Origin: Roseiarcus sp043784465
Lineage (GTDB): Bacteria; Pseudomonadota; Alphaproteobacteria; Rhizobiales; Beijerinckiaceae
Assembly (NCBI GenBank): GCA_043784465.1
Contig: JAYVYJ010000027.1
Span: 1-5,559 of the forward strand
DNA length: 5,559 nt
Direction of reading: 5' to 3'
Within the stretch, counting starts at the first letter, position 1. Each line of letters opens with the position of its first letter. Positions 1 to 5,559 of the stretch are shown in pieces. Made by a program: the position numbers and the translations under genes. Under the pieces are notes generated by a model, which saw only the letters and a program-made list of their open reading frames with translations, made no database searches and had not been told where the DNA came from.

Positions 1-215
1 CGTCACGAACGACATCGACGCCGTAAGCGCCGCGATATCTTCGGGGTGGTCCAACGGACAAACCGAAGGGCAGATCTGCAAGCTCAAGCTCGTCAAACGG
101 CAAATGTACGGCCGGGGAAAGCTCGATCTCCTGCAAGCTCGCGTTATCGGCTTCGCGTGAGCCTGTGCATCACCAAAAATGCGTCAGACCCACTTTTCCA
201 CGCCGAAACACAGCC
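1..215 (+). mobile_element. 3' end of an ISL3-family insertion sequence
   Basis: This stretch holds the last 52 codons of an ISL3-type transposase and about 55 non-coding bases after its stop. Read inward from the right end, the tail begins GGCTGTGTTTCGGCG, compatible with the GGCT-type termini common in ISL3 elements. I therefore place the element end near 215, where the neighbouring IS1182-like coding frame resumes. The left end and most of the transposase lie outside the window, so the inverted repeat pair and any 8-bp target duplication cannot be checked. The boundary is inferred from the change of homology and may be off by a few bases. Confidence 0.6.
2..160 (+). CDS. ISL3-family transposase, C-terminal fragment (5' end outside window)
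   Basis: The frame from base 2 is open to a TGA at 158-160 and encodes 52 residues. They contain the block WSNGQTEGQICKLKLVKRQ followed by MYGRGKLDLLQARV. This is the highly conserved end of ISL3-family DDE transposases: the SNGxxEGxxNxxKxxKRxxYG region around the last catalytic glutamate. The E of QTEGQ is the likely catalytic acid, and the usual N after it is a C here. The enzyme would cut and join the ends of its own element. Nothing of the zinc-finger N-terminus or the first two catalytic aspartates is visible, so whether the gene is intact upstream is unknown. Confidence 0.85.
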   Translation, partial: VTNDIDAVSAAISSGWSNGQTEGQICKLKLVKRQMYGRGKLDLLQARVIGFA

Positions 216-374
216 AAGCGATACCGCGCTCGCAGTGCAGGTCTTCGAAATAGCCGATCATGTGCATGCGGAAATACCGCCCGGTCGGCAGCGACGGCGC
301 GCCCAACCGCGGCGCGCAATAGGGCTTGCACAACTGCTCGACGAAAGCGTCAAACGCCTCACGGCCAGCCGGCA
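216..374 (-). pseudogene. IS1182-type transposase remnant (N-terminal DUF772/InsH-like domain only)
   Basis: On the minus strand this encodes about 52 residues, with FDAFVEQLCKP, GAPSLPTGRYFRMHMIGYFE and CERGIAW in order. That is the conserved early part of IS1182-like transposases (N-terminal domain of the InsH/DUF772 type), normally followed by the DDE domain of a protein of roughly 450 residues. The segment has no proper start and no catalytic domain. At its 3' side the family sequence stops after GIAW, and the frame then reads the ISL3 tail to a stop at 184. At its 5' side it abuts the end of the short-chain dehydrogenase gene, the two overlapping by about 16 bases. It is a dead fragment between two other segments. 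An IS5-group relative with the same N-terminal domain is the alternative. Confidence 0.7.
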
Positions 375-1143
375 TTGTCCGTCGCCGCCTCGGGGGAATC
401 GTCGCGCCAGCGCGTGGCGACAAGTCGCTTGCCGGTCACGCCGTCGGCCTGCGGCGAGCACAGCCACAGCAGCGGCGGCACGATCACGGCGGGGTCGATC
501 AGCTTGGCGCGCAAGGCGGGATCGACGCCCTCGGGGATCATGCCGGTCAGCGTCGCGCCGCCCGGCAGCAGCGCATTGACGGTGACGCCGGAGCCTTCGA
601 GGTCCTGCGCCCATATGATCGTTTCGGATTCCAGCGCCGCCTTGGACGGGCCATAGGGCGAGAAGCCGCGTCGTCGCATGGTCTCGTGGTTCATCGAGAT
701 GTTGACGATGCGCCCCCAGCCGCCGCGAAGCATTTCGGGCGCCGCCGCGCGCGCCATCAGGAACGGGCCGTTGACATTCGCGTCTATCACCAGGCGCCAG
801 GCGTCGGGGTCGGTCTCCCAGAACCGCGTCGGCTCGTTCGGAAACCGCTCGCTGACATATTTCATGCCGCGACCGGCGTTGTTGACGAGAATGTCGAGCC
901 GCCCGAACCGCTTAAGCGCCGTCGCGACCGCGCGGGCGGCGTCGGGCGCCTTCGTAACGTCGGCGACGAGGGCGATGATGCCGCCGGAGGCCTCGGCGGC
1001 GACAGCATCGAGTTCAGCGGCTTCGCGCGCGGCGGTCGCGACCACCCGGGCGCCCGCCTGCGCGAGGCCCAGCGCCATCGCGCGCCCCAACCCGCGACCG
1101 GCGCCGGTGACGAGGGCGACGCGGCCGGTAAGATCGGGCGCCG

Positions 1144-1147
<4 letters not shown>
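359..1147 (-). CDS. short-chain dehydrogenase/reductase (SDR) family oxidoreductase, possibly shortened at its C-terminus
   Basis: This is a 262-aa classical SDR, a cytoplasmic NAD(P)-dependent oxidoreductase with a Rossmann fold. From the GTG start at 1147: the cofactor motif TGAGRGLG at residues 14-21, NNAG at 89-92, the structural Asn124, Ser151 in NIS, and YGPSK at 165-169 giving catalytic Tyr165 and Lys169. Beta-strand 2 ends in ATAAR with no acidic residue, which hints at NADP rather than NAD. The substrate cannot be read from the sequence. The GTG was chosen because it overlaps the stop of the upstream dehydrogenase as GTGA, suggesting translational coupling; I see only a weak Shine-Dalgarno. 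The frame stays open upstream to 1177, inside the neighbour. The last residues (AATDNAGWP, then TGA) run directly into the IS1182 remnant, so a few native C-terminal residues may be lost. With the upstream gene decapitated, the original promoter is gone and expression is doubtful. Confidence 0.88.
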
Positions 1148-1514
<367 letters not shown>

Positions 1515-2495
1515 CACCGGCCGGACCTGAACCAGATGATCCTGGCCGTTCTCCTCGATGGCGACGGTCGTCCGGTATGCACGGAGATATGGCCCGGCAA
1601 TACGACCGACGTTGGCAGCCTGATCCCGGCGGTCGACCGCTTGCAGCGTCGCTTCCGCATCAACCGCGTGCGCGTTGTCGCCGACCGCGGCATAATCAGC
1701 GCCGAGACCATCGCCGAACTCGAAGCGCACAAGCTCCTATAGGTACTTGGCGTGCGTGAGCGAAGCGACAAACTGGTGCGGGGCCTCATTCTCGCCGATC
1801 CCGCGCCGTTCGTTCCCATAGTTCTCACGAAGGCCAGGGGCGATGTCGATTATGAGGCCAAGGCGGTGGAACTGGCTGGCAGGCGATATGTCGTCTGTCG
1901 CAATCTCGATCAGATGAGGAAAGACGCCGCCGACCGCGCAGCCATCGTCGCGGCGCTTAAGAAGCAACTGAAGAAGGGCGACGAGAGCCTCGTCGGCAAC
2001 AAGGGCTTTCGCCGCTTCCTGGCGAACGGCGACGACGACGGCTTCGCCGCCGATCGCGCCAAGATCGAAGAGGACGCGAAATACCACGGCGTGTTCGTGC
2101 TACGCACCAACGCGAGCCTCTCGCCTCTTCAAACGATGCTCATATACAAACAACTCTGGACCGTGGAGCGGGCTTTTCGAACAACGAAAAGCCTGTTCGA
2201 AACGCGACCGATCTATCACAAGCTCGACGAAACGATCCGCGGCCATGTCGCGTGCAGTCTTCTGGTGCTGGTCATGAAGAAGGAACTGGAGGTCCGTCTC
2301 GCCGCCGCCGACAAGGACGTCCGCGCTTCCTGGCATGCGGTCATCGCCGATCTGGACAATCTCACAGAGACCGAGGTGCAACAGGACGGCAAGCGCTTCC
2401 TGCTGCGCTCCGCTCCACCCCCCACCGCCAGCCTTGCGCTCTCCGCCCTCGGCGTCGCCCTGCCGCCGAAGGTGCGACAGATCACCAGCGCATAA
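1515..2495 (+). pseudogene. IS1634-family (IS4-related) transposase, 5'-truncated and interrupted by an in-frame amber stop
   Basis: One continuous frame from HRPDLNQMILAVLLDGDGRP at 1515 to a TAA at 2493-2495, about 325 residues of a family usually near 550. Seen are WPGNTTD, then VVADRG with the second catalytic Asp, YVVCRN, and YKQLWTVERAFRTTKS carrying the third catalytic residue as E-x6-K. The C-terminal DLDNLTETEVQQDGKRFLLRSAP block is also present. The first catalytic Asp and the whole N-terminus are missing. A TAG at 1740-1742 falls where relatives have a tyrosine (LLY.LGVRER), with no frame change on either side, so it is a point nonsense mutation. The truncated 5' end abuts the dehydrogenase fragment head-on. 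The element cannot transpose by itself. Confidence 0.88.
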
Positions 2496-2602
2496 TCCAC
2501 ATCTACGCGGCGTAATGTAGTGCCACGCTGCAAATGCGACGCGATTCCGCGCGCCTGTCAATGACTTGGCTTTTCGCACTGTCGAAGATGAGCTATAGTT
2601 CG
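2496..2602 (+). mobile_element. probable 3' non-coding tail of the IS1634-family element
   Basis: There is no gene here. The stretch follows the transposase stop and probably carries the element's right terminal repeat, with the end likely near GTCGAAGATGAGCTATAG at 2581-2598. The left end of the element is missing, so no inverted repeat pair can be matched, and IS1634 elements can have variable-length target duplications. A short inverted repeat GAGCT/AGCTC (2590-2594 and 2603-2607) spans the presumed edge. The exact boundary is a guess. Confidence 0.35.
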
Positions 2603-2676
2603 AGCTCGCTTTTGTGTCAGTTTCATTTTTCAACCGCCCCTACTATCGAGCGAACCTACAGCGTAAATAGGCGTCC

Positions 2677-2934
2677 TCATCCTGCCGAACGCAAAAGCCC
2701 CTCGTCCACTTCGCCAATCGCTTTCAAAATCAAGGCGTCTGCGAAATCGCCCACGGCCGGATCGCCGGTTCGAGAGAACGCGATGGCGCCGCAGTGATGT
2801 TCGGCCGCAGCCAGACTCTTTGCCATGCGAATGGCCTGATCGGCGCTACGCGCCTCTTTGGGTTCGGTTGCGACGATGCCGCCATCCTCGGAGCGTACGA
2901 AGGCGAGTGCGACGTAATAGGTGACCGCAGCCAT
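2677..2934 (-). CDS. small conserved hypothetical protein (85 aa)
   Basis: An 85-residue, probably cytoplasmic protein starting MAAVTYYVALAFVRSEDGG, with SADQAIRMAKSLA in the middle and FSRTGDPAVGDFADALILKAIGEV near the end. Similar small proteins, as I recall, occur in Hyphomicrobiales such as Bradyrhizobium and Methylobacterium; their function is unknown to me. There is no signal peptide or membrane segment, and the alternating pattern suggests a small alpha/beta fold. The ATG at 2934 is supported by a strong Shine-Dalgarno, GAGAAGG at 2946-2940, five bases upstream. The gene stands alone, convergent with the IS1634 remnant and divergent from the GreA-like gene. No clear terminator follows its stop. 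It appears intact and is the least damaged native gene here along with the GreA-like one. Confidence 0.75.
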   Translation of the reverse strand: MAAVTYYVALAFVRSEDGGIVATEPKEARSADQAIRMAKSLAAAEHHCGAIAFSRTGDPAVGDFADALILKAIGEVDEGLLRSAG

Positions 2935-3382
2935 TTGCGCCTTCTCTTATCGACTTGGCGAGCTCACCGTCTCGGGCAAGGTTCATGCCGGAGGCGCCGC
3001 GCTTGCCAGACTCGCAATTTTCACGCTTAACCTGCTGCAAGCTGAGGAACATAAATAGAACACCTGCAAAAATGTCAAGACTGTGAACGCCGTAGCCGTT
3101 TAGAATTCGTCCGTTCAATCGTGGCGACGCAAGGCGCGGGGCTTGAGAGGGCGCCCCGGTCGCGGTGTGTTTCCACAAGGCGAGATCGGCCACCGCCAGA
3201 CGTATGAATCTGTTCGCAGCGGTCGCTCCAGCTTCCTTCCAAAGTCAGGGCCGGCTGCGGCATGGGCGATCAACCCTCTACGAACCTACACAACGTCGCG
3301 CGGGCCGGCGCGCGGGCGACGATGGAATTTTCTGCCGAGCGCACTATATCGGATATATAGCGAGGGAGAGATAATAGAATTC
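2935..3382. other. divergent intergenic region without a recognisable gene
   Basis: About 450 bases separate the divergent small hypothetical gene and the GreA-like gene. Open frames cross it on both strands but none resembles a known protein, and composition varies: AT-richer around 3010-3110, GC-rich around 3120-3340. It must hold the promoters of both flanking genes. It also contains a GC-rich inverted repeat, CGCGC at 3297-3301 and GCGCG at 3308-3312. It could hide a decayed gene, but I see none. Confidence 0.5.
3344..3360 (+). promoter_or_regulatory. AT-rich promoter-like element upstream of the GreA-like gene
   Basis: In otherwise GC-rich DNA, CTATATCGGATATATAG forms an imperfect palindrome (CTATAT and ATATAG around a 5-base centre) about 22 bases before the start codon. 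TATATA at 3353-3358 could act as a -10 box; no good -35 box is seen at the right distance (TTCTGC at 3330-3335 is poor). A promoter this close would leave a short leader. An operator or chance AT-rich patch is equally possible. Confidence 0.25.
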
Positions 3383-3865
3383 ATGAGCGTAGCCTTTACC
3401 CGTGAAGAAAGCGCCGAAACCGCTGCAGAGTTTCAGCTTCCTGATCGCCCCATTTCGCCGCATTCGAACTTCGTGACGGCGTCAGGCCACAAAGCGCTGG
3501 AAGCGGCGCTGGCGCAGGCGCGTCAGGCTTACGAACGCGCTCAGCAGATCGAGGAAATAAACGAGCGGAGATGCGCCTCAGCGCCTGCGTATCGGGATTT
3601 GAACTATTTCGCCGAACGGCTTTCGACCGCTCAGCTTATCTCGTCACCGCCACATGTGGGCGTAGTCTCCTTTGGAAATCGCGTTACATTCACGCGCAAC
3701 GAAGGCGACCCTCAGTCTTTCCGCATCGTCGGGGAAGATGAAGCGGATCCGCGTAAGGGTTCGATTTCCTACGCCTCCCCGCTGGCCCGTCTTCTCATGA
3801 GAAAGAACGCCGGCTACATCATCCCATTCGGCGACGATGAGATCGAAATCCTCGCAATCGAATAG
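3383..3865 (+). CDS. GreA/GreB-family (Rnk-like) RNA polymerase secondary-channel factor
   Basis: A 160-aa protein of the GreA/GreB group, which enters the RNA polymerase secondary channel. True Gre factors stimulate cleavage of backtracked RNA. An N-terminal leader (1-30, with LPDRPISPH) precedes a predicted helical hairpin at about 34-86 (ALEAALAQARQAYERAQ... and YFAERLSTAQL). The FKBP-like C-terminal domain follows at 92-160, with VSFGNRVTF, the family block FRIVGEDEAD at 113-122 and ISYASPLARLLMRK at 128-141. The ATG at 3383 was chosen over the open frame reaching back to 3143 because family similarity begins here and the upstream residues look random. A modest GGGAG lies 14 bases upstream, rather far. 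The hairpin tip lacks the acidic D-x-x-E motif of GreA, and LMRKNAGYI replaces the more usual LMGKAVGD-type sequence. Role in cleavage is therefore doubtful. A glutaminase remnant follows 35 bases downstream. Confidence 0.85.
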   Translation: MSVAFTREESAETAAEFQLPDRPISPHSNFVTASGHKALEAALAQARQAYERAQQIEEINERRCASAPAYRDLNYFAERLSTAQLISSPPHVGVVSFGNRVTFTRNEGDPQSFRIVGEDEADPRKGSISYASPLARLLMRKNAGYIIPFGDDEIEILAIE

Positions 3866-3900
3866 ACGTCGCCACGAACTATTCTGAGCGAAGAATCGTC

Positions 3901-4086
3901 ATGCCTTTGCTGAAAACCGTCGTCGAAGAGATCGCCACGGAAATGCACGGCAGGCTCGATCGGGGCGCAGTCGCCACCTACATCCCCGAACTGGCGCGCG
4001 TGGACTCCGCCGCGTTTGGATTGTCGGTGATTGACGCAAACGGTGAAGTCGCGCTCGGGGGAATGACGAGAAGGAGCGCCTCGTAG
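3901..4086 (+). pseudogene. glutaminase (GlsA-type) N-terminal fragment, truncated
   Basis: Residues 1-54 (from MPLLKTVVEEIATEM to GEVALGG) match the N-terminus of serine-dependent bacterial glutaminases, notably DRGAVATYIPELARVD and AFGLSVIDANGEV. These enzymes hydrolyse glutamine to glutamate and ammonia and are about 305-310 residues long. The family continues with the FSIQSISKVF block holding the catalytic Ser and Lys. Here that is absent: after GG the frame reads MTRRSAS and stops at 4084-4086. All catalytic residues are missing, so the product cannot be active. No strong ribosome binding site precedes the ATG. The gene is co-oriented with the GreA-like gene, and the break lies about 80 bases before the IS256 element. 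Confidence 0.75.
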
Positions 4087-4181
4087 CGGTGAGCTTCGAG
4101 CACGGAGCTTTCGTCTTAGCGATCGCGCAGCGGCATAAGGTGGAGCTATGGCCGAAAGTTGGTGACGACGTGCGCGGTTAG
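4047..4181 (+). other. unidentified open frame running from the glutaminase break into the IS256 end
   Basis: The third forward frame is open from 4047 to a TAG at 4179-4181. From 4062 it reads NDEKERLVAVSFEHGAFVLA and then IAQRHKVELWPK, which looks more protein-like than random, but I do not recognise a family. It has no start codon before a GTG at 4089. It could be a fragment of another gene joined to glutaminase by a deletion; the join GGGGGAATGACG would be in frame with glutaminase if one G were added. From 4143 the codons belong to the IS256 terminal repeat. It may also be chance, since high-GC DNA keeps frames open. Confidence 0.3.
4143..4167 (+). repeat. IS256-family terminal inverted repeat, inner (transposase 3') end
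   Basis: It begins GAGCTATGGCCGAAAGTTGG and is identical over 25 bases to the reverse complement of 5535-5559. It ends 10 bases before the transposase stop codon. It is the substrate for transposase binding and cleavage. Confidence 0.93.
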
Positions 4182-5461
4182 GCGGCGGCGGTTTGGGGCT
4201 GAGGGGCGGTTTGCATTGCTGCGACCTCCAACCCGTCGGAGAACTTCACACCCAGGACGAGTTTTGGCAACTGGGCGTGAGCGTCAAGGCGGCGCCAGTT
4301 CATCTGCGCGCCTTCGATCAACTTAAAGACCATGGCGAGCGCGGTTGTGTTCGACAGGCATCCCTTGGCGCGGACCGTGCGGTGGCGCACGGTCGCAAAG
4401 GTGCTTTCGATCGGGTTGGTCGTGCGCAGATGCTTCCAGTGCTCTGCTGGAAAATCGTAGAAGGCGAGCAGGGCTTGGCGGTCTTTGGCCAGGCAATCGG
4501 CGGCCTTGTCGTATTTTGGCCGGTGGCTTTCGAGGAAGGCGTCGAACGCGGCCTCGGCCTGGGTCTTGGTCTCGGCCATCCAGATTTCCTGCAACGCCCG
4601 CTTGGCTTTGGGATGCTGGCTCTTGGGGAGCTTGTTGAGCACGTTGGCCGTTTTGTGGACCCAGCAGCGTTGTTCGCGCGCCCTGGGCCAGACCTCGCCC
4701 GCCGCCTTCCAGAAGCCGAGCGCGCCATCGGCGACCATCAGTTCGGGCGGGATCGACAGGCCCCGCGCCTTCAGGTCAAGCAGCAGCGCGCGCCAGTCAT
4801 GCGCGCTCTCGCGGGCGCCGTCGGTGAAACCGACCAGTTCCTTCCTGCCCTCCGGCGTCGCGCCGATGATGACGAGGATGCATTGCTTCTCGTCTTCAAG
4901 CCGGGCCTGCAAATGGACGCCGTCGGCCCAGACGTAGACGTAGCGCCTGGCCGACAGGTCGCGCCTGGCCCAGGCGGCGTGGTCATCCCGCCAGCCGTCC
5001 TTCAGCCGGCCGATGGTGGTGGCCGACAAGCCGCCCGCGTCCTTACCCAGCAAGGCCGCCAGCGCCTCGGAGAAGTCGCCGGTGGAAACGCCCTTGAGGT
5101 AGAGTATTGGCAGCAGGACCTCTATCGACTTCGAGCGCCTGAGATAAGCGGGCAGGATCGTCGGTGAGAAGCGGATGCGCCCGGGATCGTCCGTCGCCGC
5201 CTCGCGGTCGCGCACACGCGGCTGGCGCACGCCGACAGGCCCGATGCCGGTCATTACCTCCCGCTCGGGCAAATGGCCGTGCCGCACGACCCGCCGAAGG
5301 CCGTCCGACGTCTTGAGGCCAGCATAGCTGGCGATAAATCCGGAAACCTCGCTCTCGACCGCCTGGGCCAAAAGCGCGCGAGCCCCGTTGCGCAAAACTT
5401 CGGTGAGTTGGTCTTCGAAAGCCCCTGGCTGGACCAGATTGAAAACATTATCCTTGGACAC
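4178..5461 (-). CDS. IS256-family DDE transposase (427 aa)
   Basis: A full-length IS256 (mutator-like) transposase. From the GTG at 5461: an N-terminal region (residues ~13-40, QPGAFEDQLTEVLRNGARAL), HGHLPEREVMTGIGPVGVRQPR at ~61-82, and a DDE core with Asp180 in YVWADGVH, Asp245 in MVADGALGFW and Glu352 in TTNPIESTF. The family CWVHK block sits at 266-270 between the second Asp and the Glu. The 107-residue gap between Asp245 and Glu352 is normal for the family. The frame is open up to a GTG at 5509, but the GTG at 5461 is preferred: AAGGAG (5476-5471) precedes it at a suitable distance and the protein then begins as relatives do (KDNVFNLVQPG). All catalytic residues are present and no frameshift is seen, so it is probably functional. 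It moves its element by a copy-out, circle-forming route, as known for the family. Confidence 0.95.
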   Translation of the reverse strand: MSKDNVFNLVQPGAFEDQLTEVLRNGARALLAQAVESEVSGFIASYAGLKTSDGLRRVVRHGHLPEREVMTGIGPVGVRQPRVRDREAATDDPGRIRFSPTILPAYLRRSKSIEVLLPILYLKGVSTGDFSEALAALLGKDAGGLSATTIGRLKDGWRDDHAAWARRDLSARRYVYVWADGVHLQARLEDEKQCILVIIGATPEGRKELVGFTDGARESAHDWRALLLDLKARGLSIPPELMVADGALGFWKAAGEVWPRAREQRCWVHKTANVLNKLPKSQHPKAKRALQEIWMAETKTQAEAAFDAFLESHRPKYDKAADCLAKDRQALLAFYDFPAEHWKHLRTTNPIESTFATVRHRTVRAKGCLSNTTALAMVFKLIEGAQMNWRRLDAHAQLPKLVLGVKFSDGLEVAAMQTAPQPQTAAA

Positions 5462-5518
5462 GGCATATCGCTCCTTCGATGGAGAAGTGGAGGCGTCAAG
5501 CACCCCCACGATATGCCG
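5461..5518 (-). promoter_or_regulatory. possible leader hairpin over the transposase ribosome binding site and start
   Basis: CGGCATATCG at 5461-5470 and CGATATGCCG at 5509-5518 are perfect 10-base inverted repeats separated by 38 bases. In the transposase mRNA the 3' arm lies between the AAGGAG (5476-5471, in the loop) and the GTG start, and it includes the G of that start codon. Pairing would hold the Shine-Dalgarno at the stem edge and could block initiation. The pairing is seen; the regulatory role is inference. Confidence 0.45.
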
Positions 5519-5534
5519 CCCTCCCGATTCGCGC

Positions 5535-5559
5535 CGTCACCAACTTTCGGCCATAGCTC
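5535..5559 (-). repeat. IS256-family terminal inverted repeat, outer (transposase 5') end
   Basis: Reading inward on the minus strand this is a perfect 25-base match to the repeat at 4143-4167. Similarity falls off after GGTGACG. It ends exactly at the window's last base. The transposase promoter probably lies in or just inside it, but I see no clear -35/-10 pair. Confidence 0.93.

Larger units (their letters stand above)
4143..5559 (-). mobile_element. complete IS256-family insertion sequence (1417 bp)
   Basis: Two perfect 25-bp terminal inverted repeats bracket one full-length IS256-family transposase gene, and the total length of about 1.4 kb is normal for the family. The left flank just outside is ATAAGGTG (4135-4142), the candidate 8-bp target duplication. 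The right flank is not in the window, which stops at the last base of the repeat, so the duplication cannot be tested. The element looks intact and potentially active, and it is the youngest-looking insertion here. Confidence 0.9.

Noticed and set aside
2100..2633. Minus-strand frame of 177 codons
   Set aside because: It is antisense to the IS1634 transposase remnant and has no family resemblance.
2846..3193. Minus-strand frame with a short hydrophobic stretch (FAGVLFMFLSL)
   Set aside because: It overlaps the start of the small hypothetical gene in another frame and resembles no family. The hydrophobic stretch is short and comes from the AT-richer patch.
2651..3290. Direct repeat CGAACCTACA at 2651-2660 and 3281-3290
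   Set aside because: Ten-base matches are expected several times by chance in a window of this size, and the flanks do not extend it.
3297..3312. GC-rich inverted repeat CGCGC/GCGCG as a terminator
   Set aside because: There is no T-run after it and no gene ends just upstream. It is more likely compositional.
3143..3382. N-terminal extension of the GreA-like frame
   Set aside because: The upstream 80 residues are low-complexity Arg/Pro/Gly-rich and unlike the family, whose members begin at about MSVAFTREESAETAAE. The ATG at 3383 fits.
4193..5167. Plus-strand open frame of 324 codons antisense to the IS256 transposase
   Set aside because: It mirrors the codon pattern of the transposase, has no recognisable domains or ribosome binding site, and such antisense frames are common in high-GC IS genes.

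Overview
The window reads as high-GC alphaproteobacterial DNA, probably Hyphomicrobiales. This rests on codon use, on the GreA-like and small conserved hypothetical genes, and on the set of IS families; it is inference from recognition, not a search. It is an IS-rich, decaying accessory region. At least four different insertion-sequence families are present, only one of them apparently complete, and the chromosomal genes between them are mostly truncated. Both window edges lie in IS DNA: the left edge is inside an ISL3 transposase and the right edge is exactly the outer base of an IS256-type inverted repeat. That is what one expects of a draft contig that broke at repeats.

Layout, left to right. 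(1) 1-215: 3' end of an ISL3-family element (transposase C-terminus plus terminal tail). It abuts (2) 216-374: a remnant of an IS1182-type transposase N-terminal domain on the minus strand. (3) 359-1514, minus strand: a two-gene catabolic remnant. It holds the C-terminal third of a tartrate/D-malate/isopropylmalate dehydrogenase-type enzyme, followed with a 4-nt GTGA overlap by a nearly full-length short-chain dehydrogenase. The dehydrogenase is cut at its 5' end by (4) 1515-~2600, plus strand: the 3' part of an IS1634-family transposase, which has lost its own 5' part and carries an in-frame amber stop.

(5) 2677-2934, minus: a small 85-aa conserved hypothetical with a good ribosome binding site. 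(6) 2935-3382: no gene seen. (7) 3383-3865, plus: a GreA/GreB-like secondary-channel factor that seems to lack the acidic coiled-coil tip motif of true GreA. (8) 3901-~4062: the first ~54 codons of a glutaminase, which then runs out of frame. An unidentified open frame follows and runs into (9) 4143-5559: a complete IS256-family element with 25-bp perfect terminal inverted repeats, a 427-aa DDE transposase with an intact catalytic triad, and a possible 10-bp hairpin that would bracket the transposase ribosome binding site.

The chromosomal genes do not form one working pathway. The dehydrogenase/SDR pair was once an operon and is now decapitated; the GreA-like and glutaminase genes are adjacent and co-oriented, with the second destroyed. 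I see no convincing new defence or other undescribed system. The points most worth a second look are the transposase leader hairpin, the both-sides-truncated IS1634/dehydrogenase junction, the GreA-like protein's missing tip acids and the unidentified frame next to the IS256 insertion.
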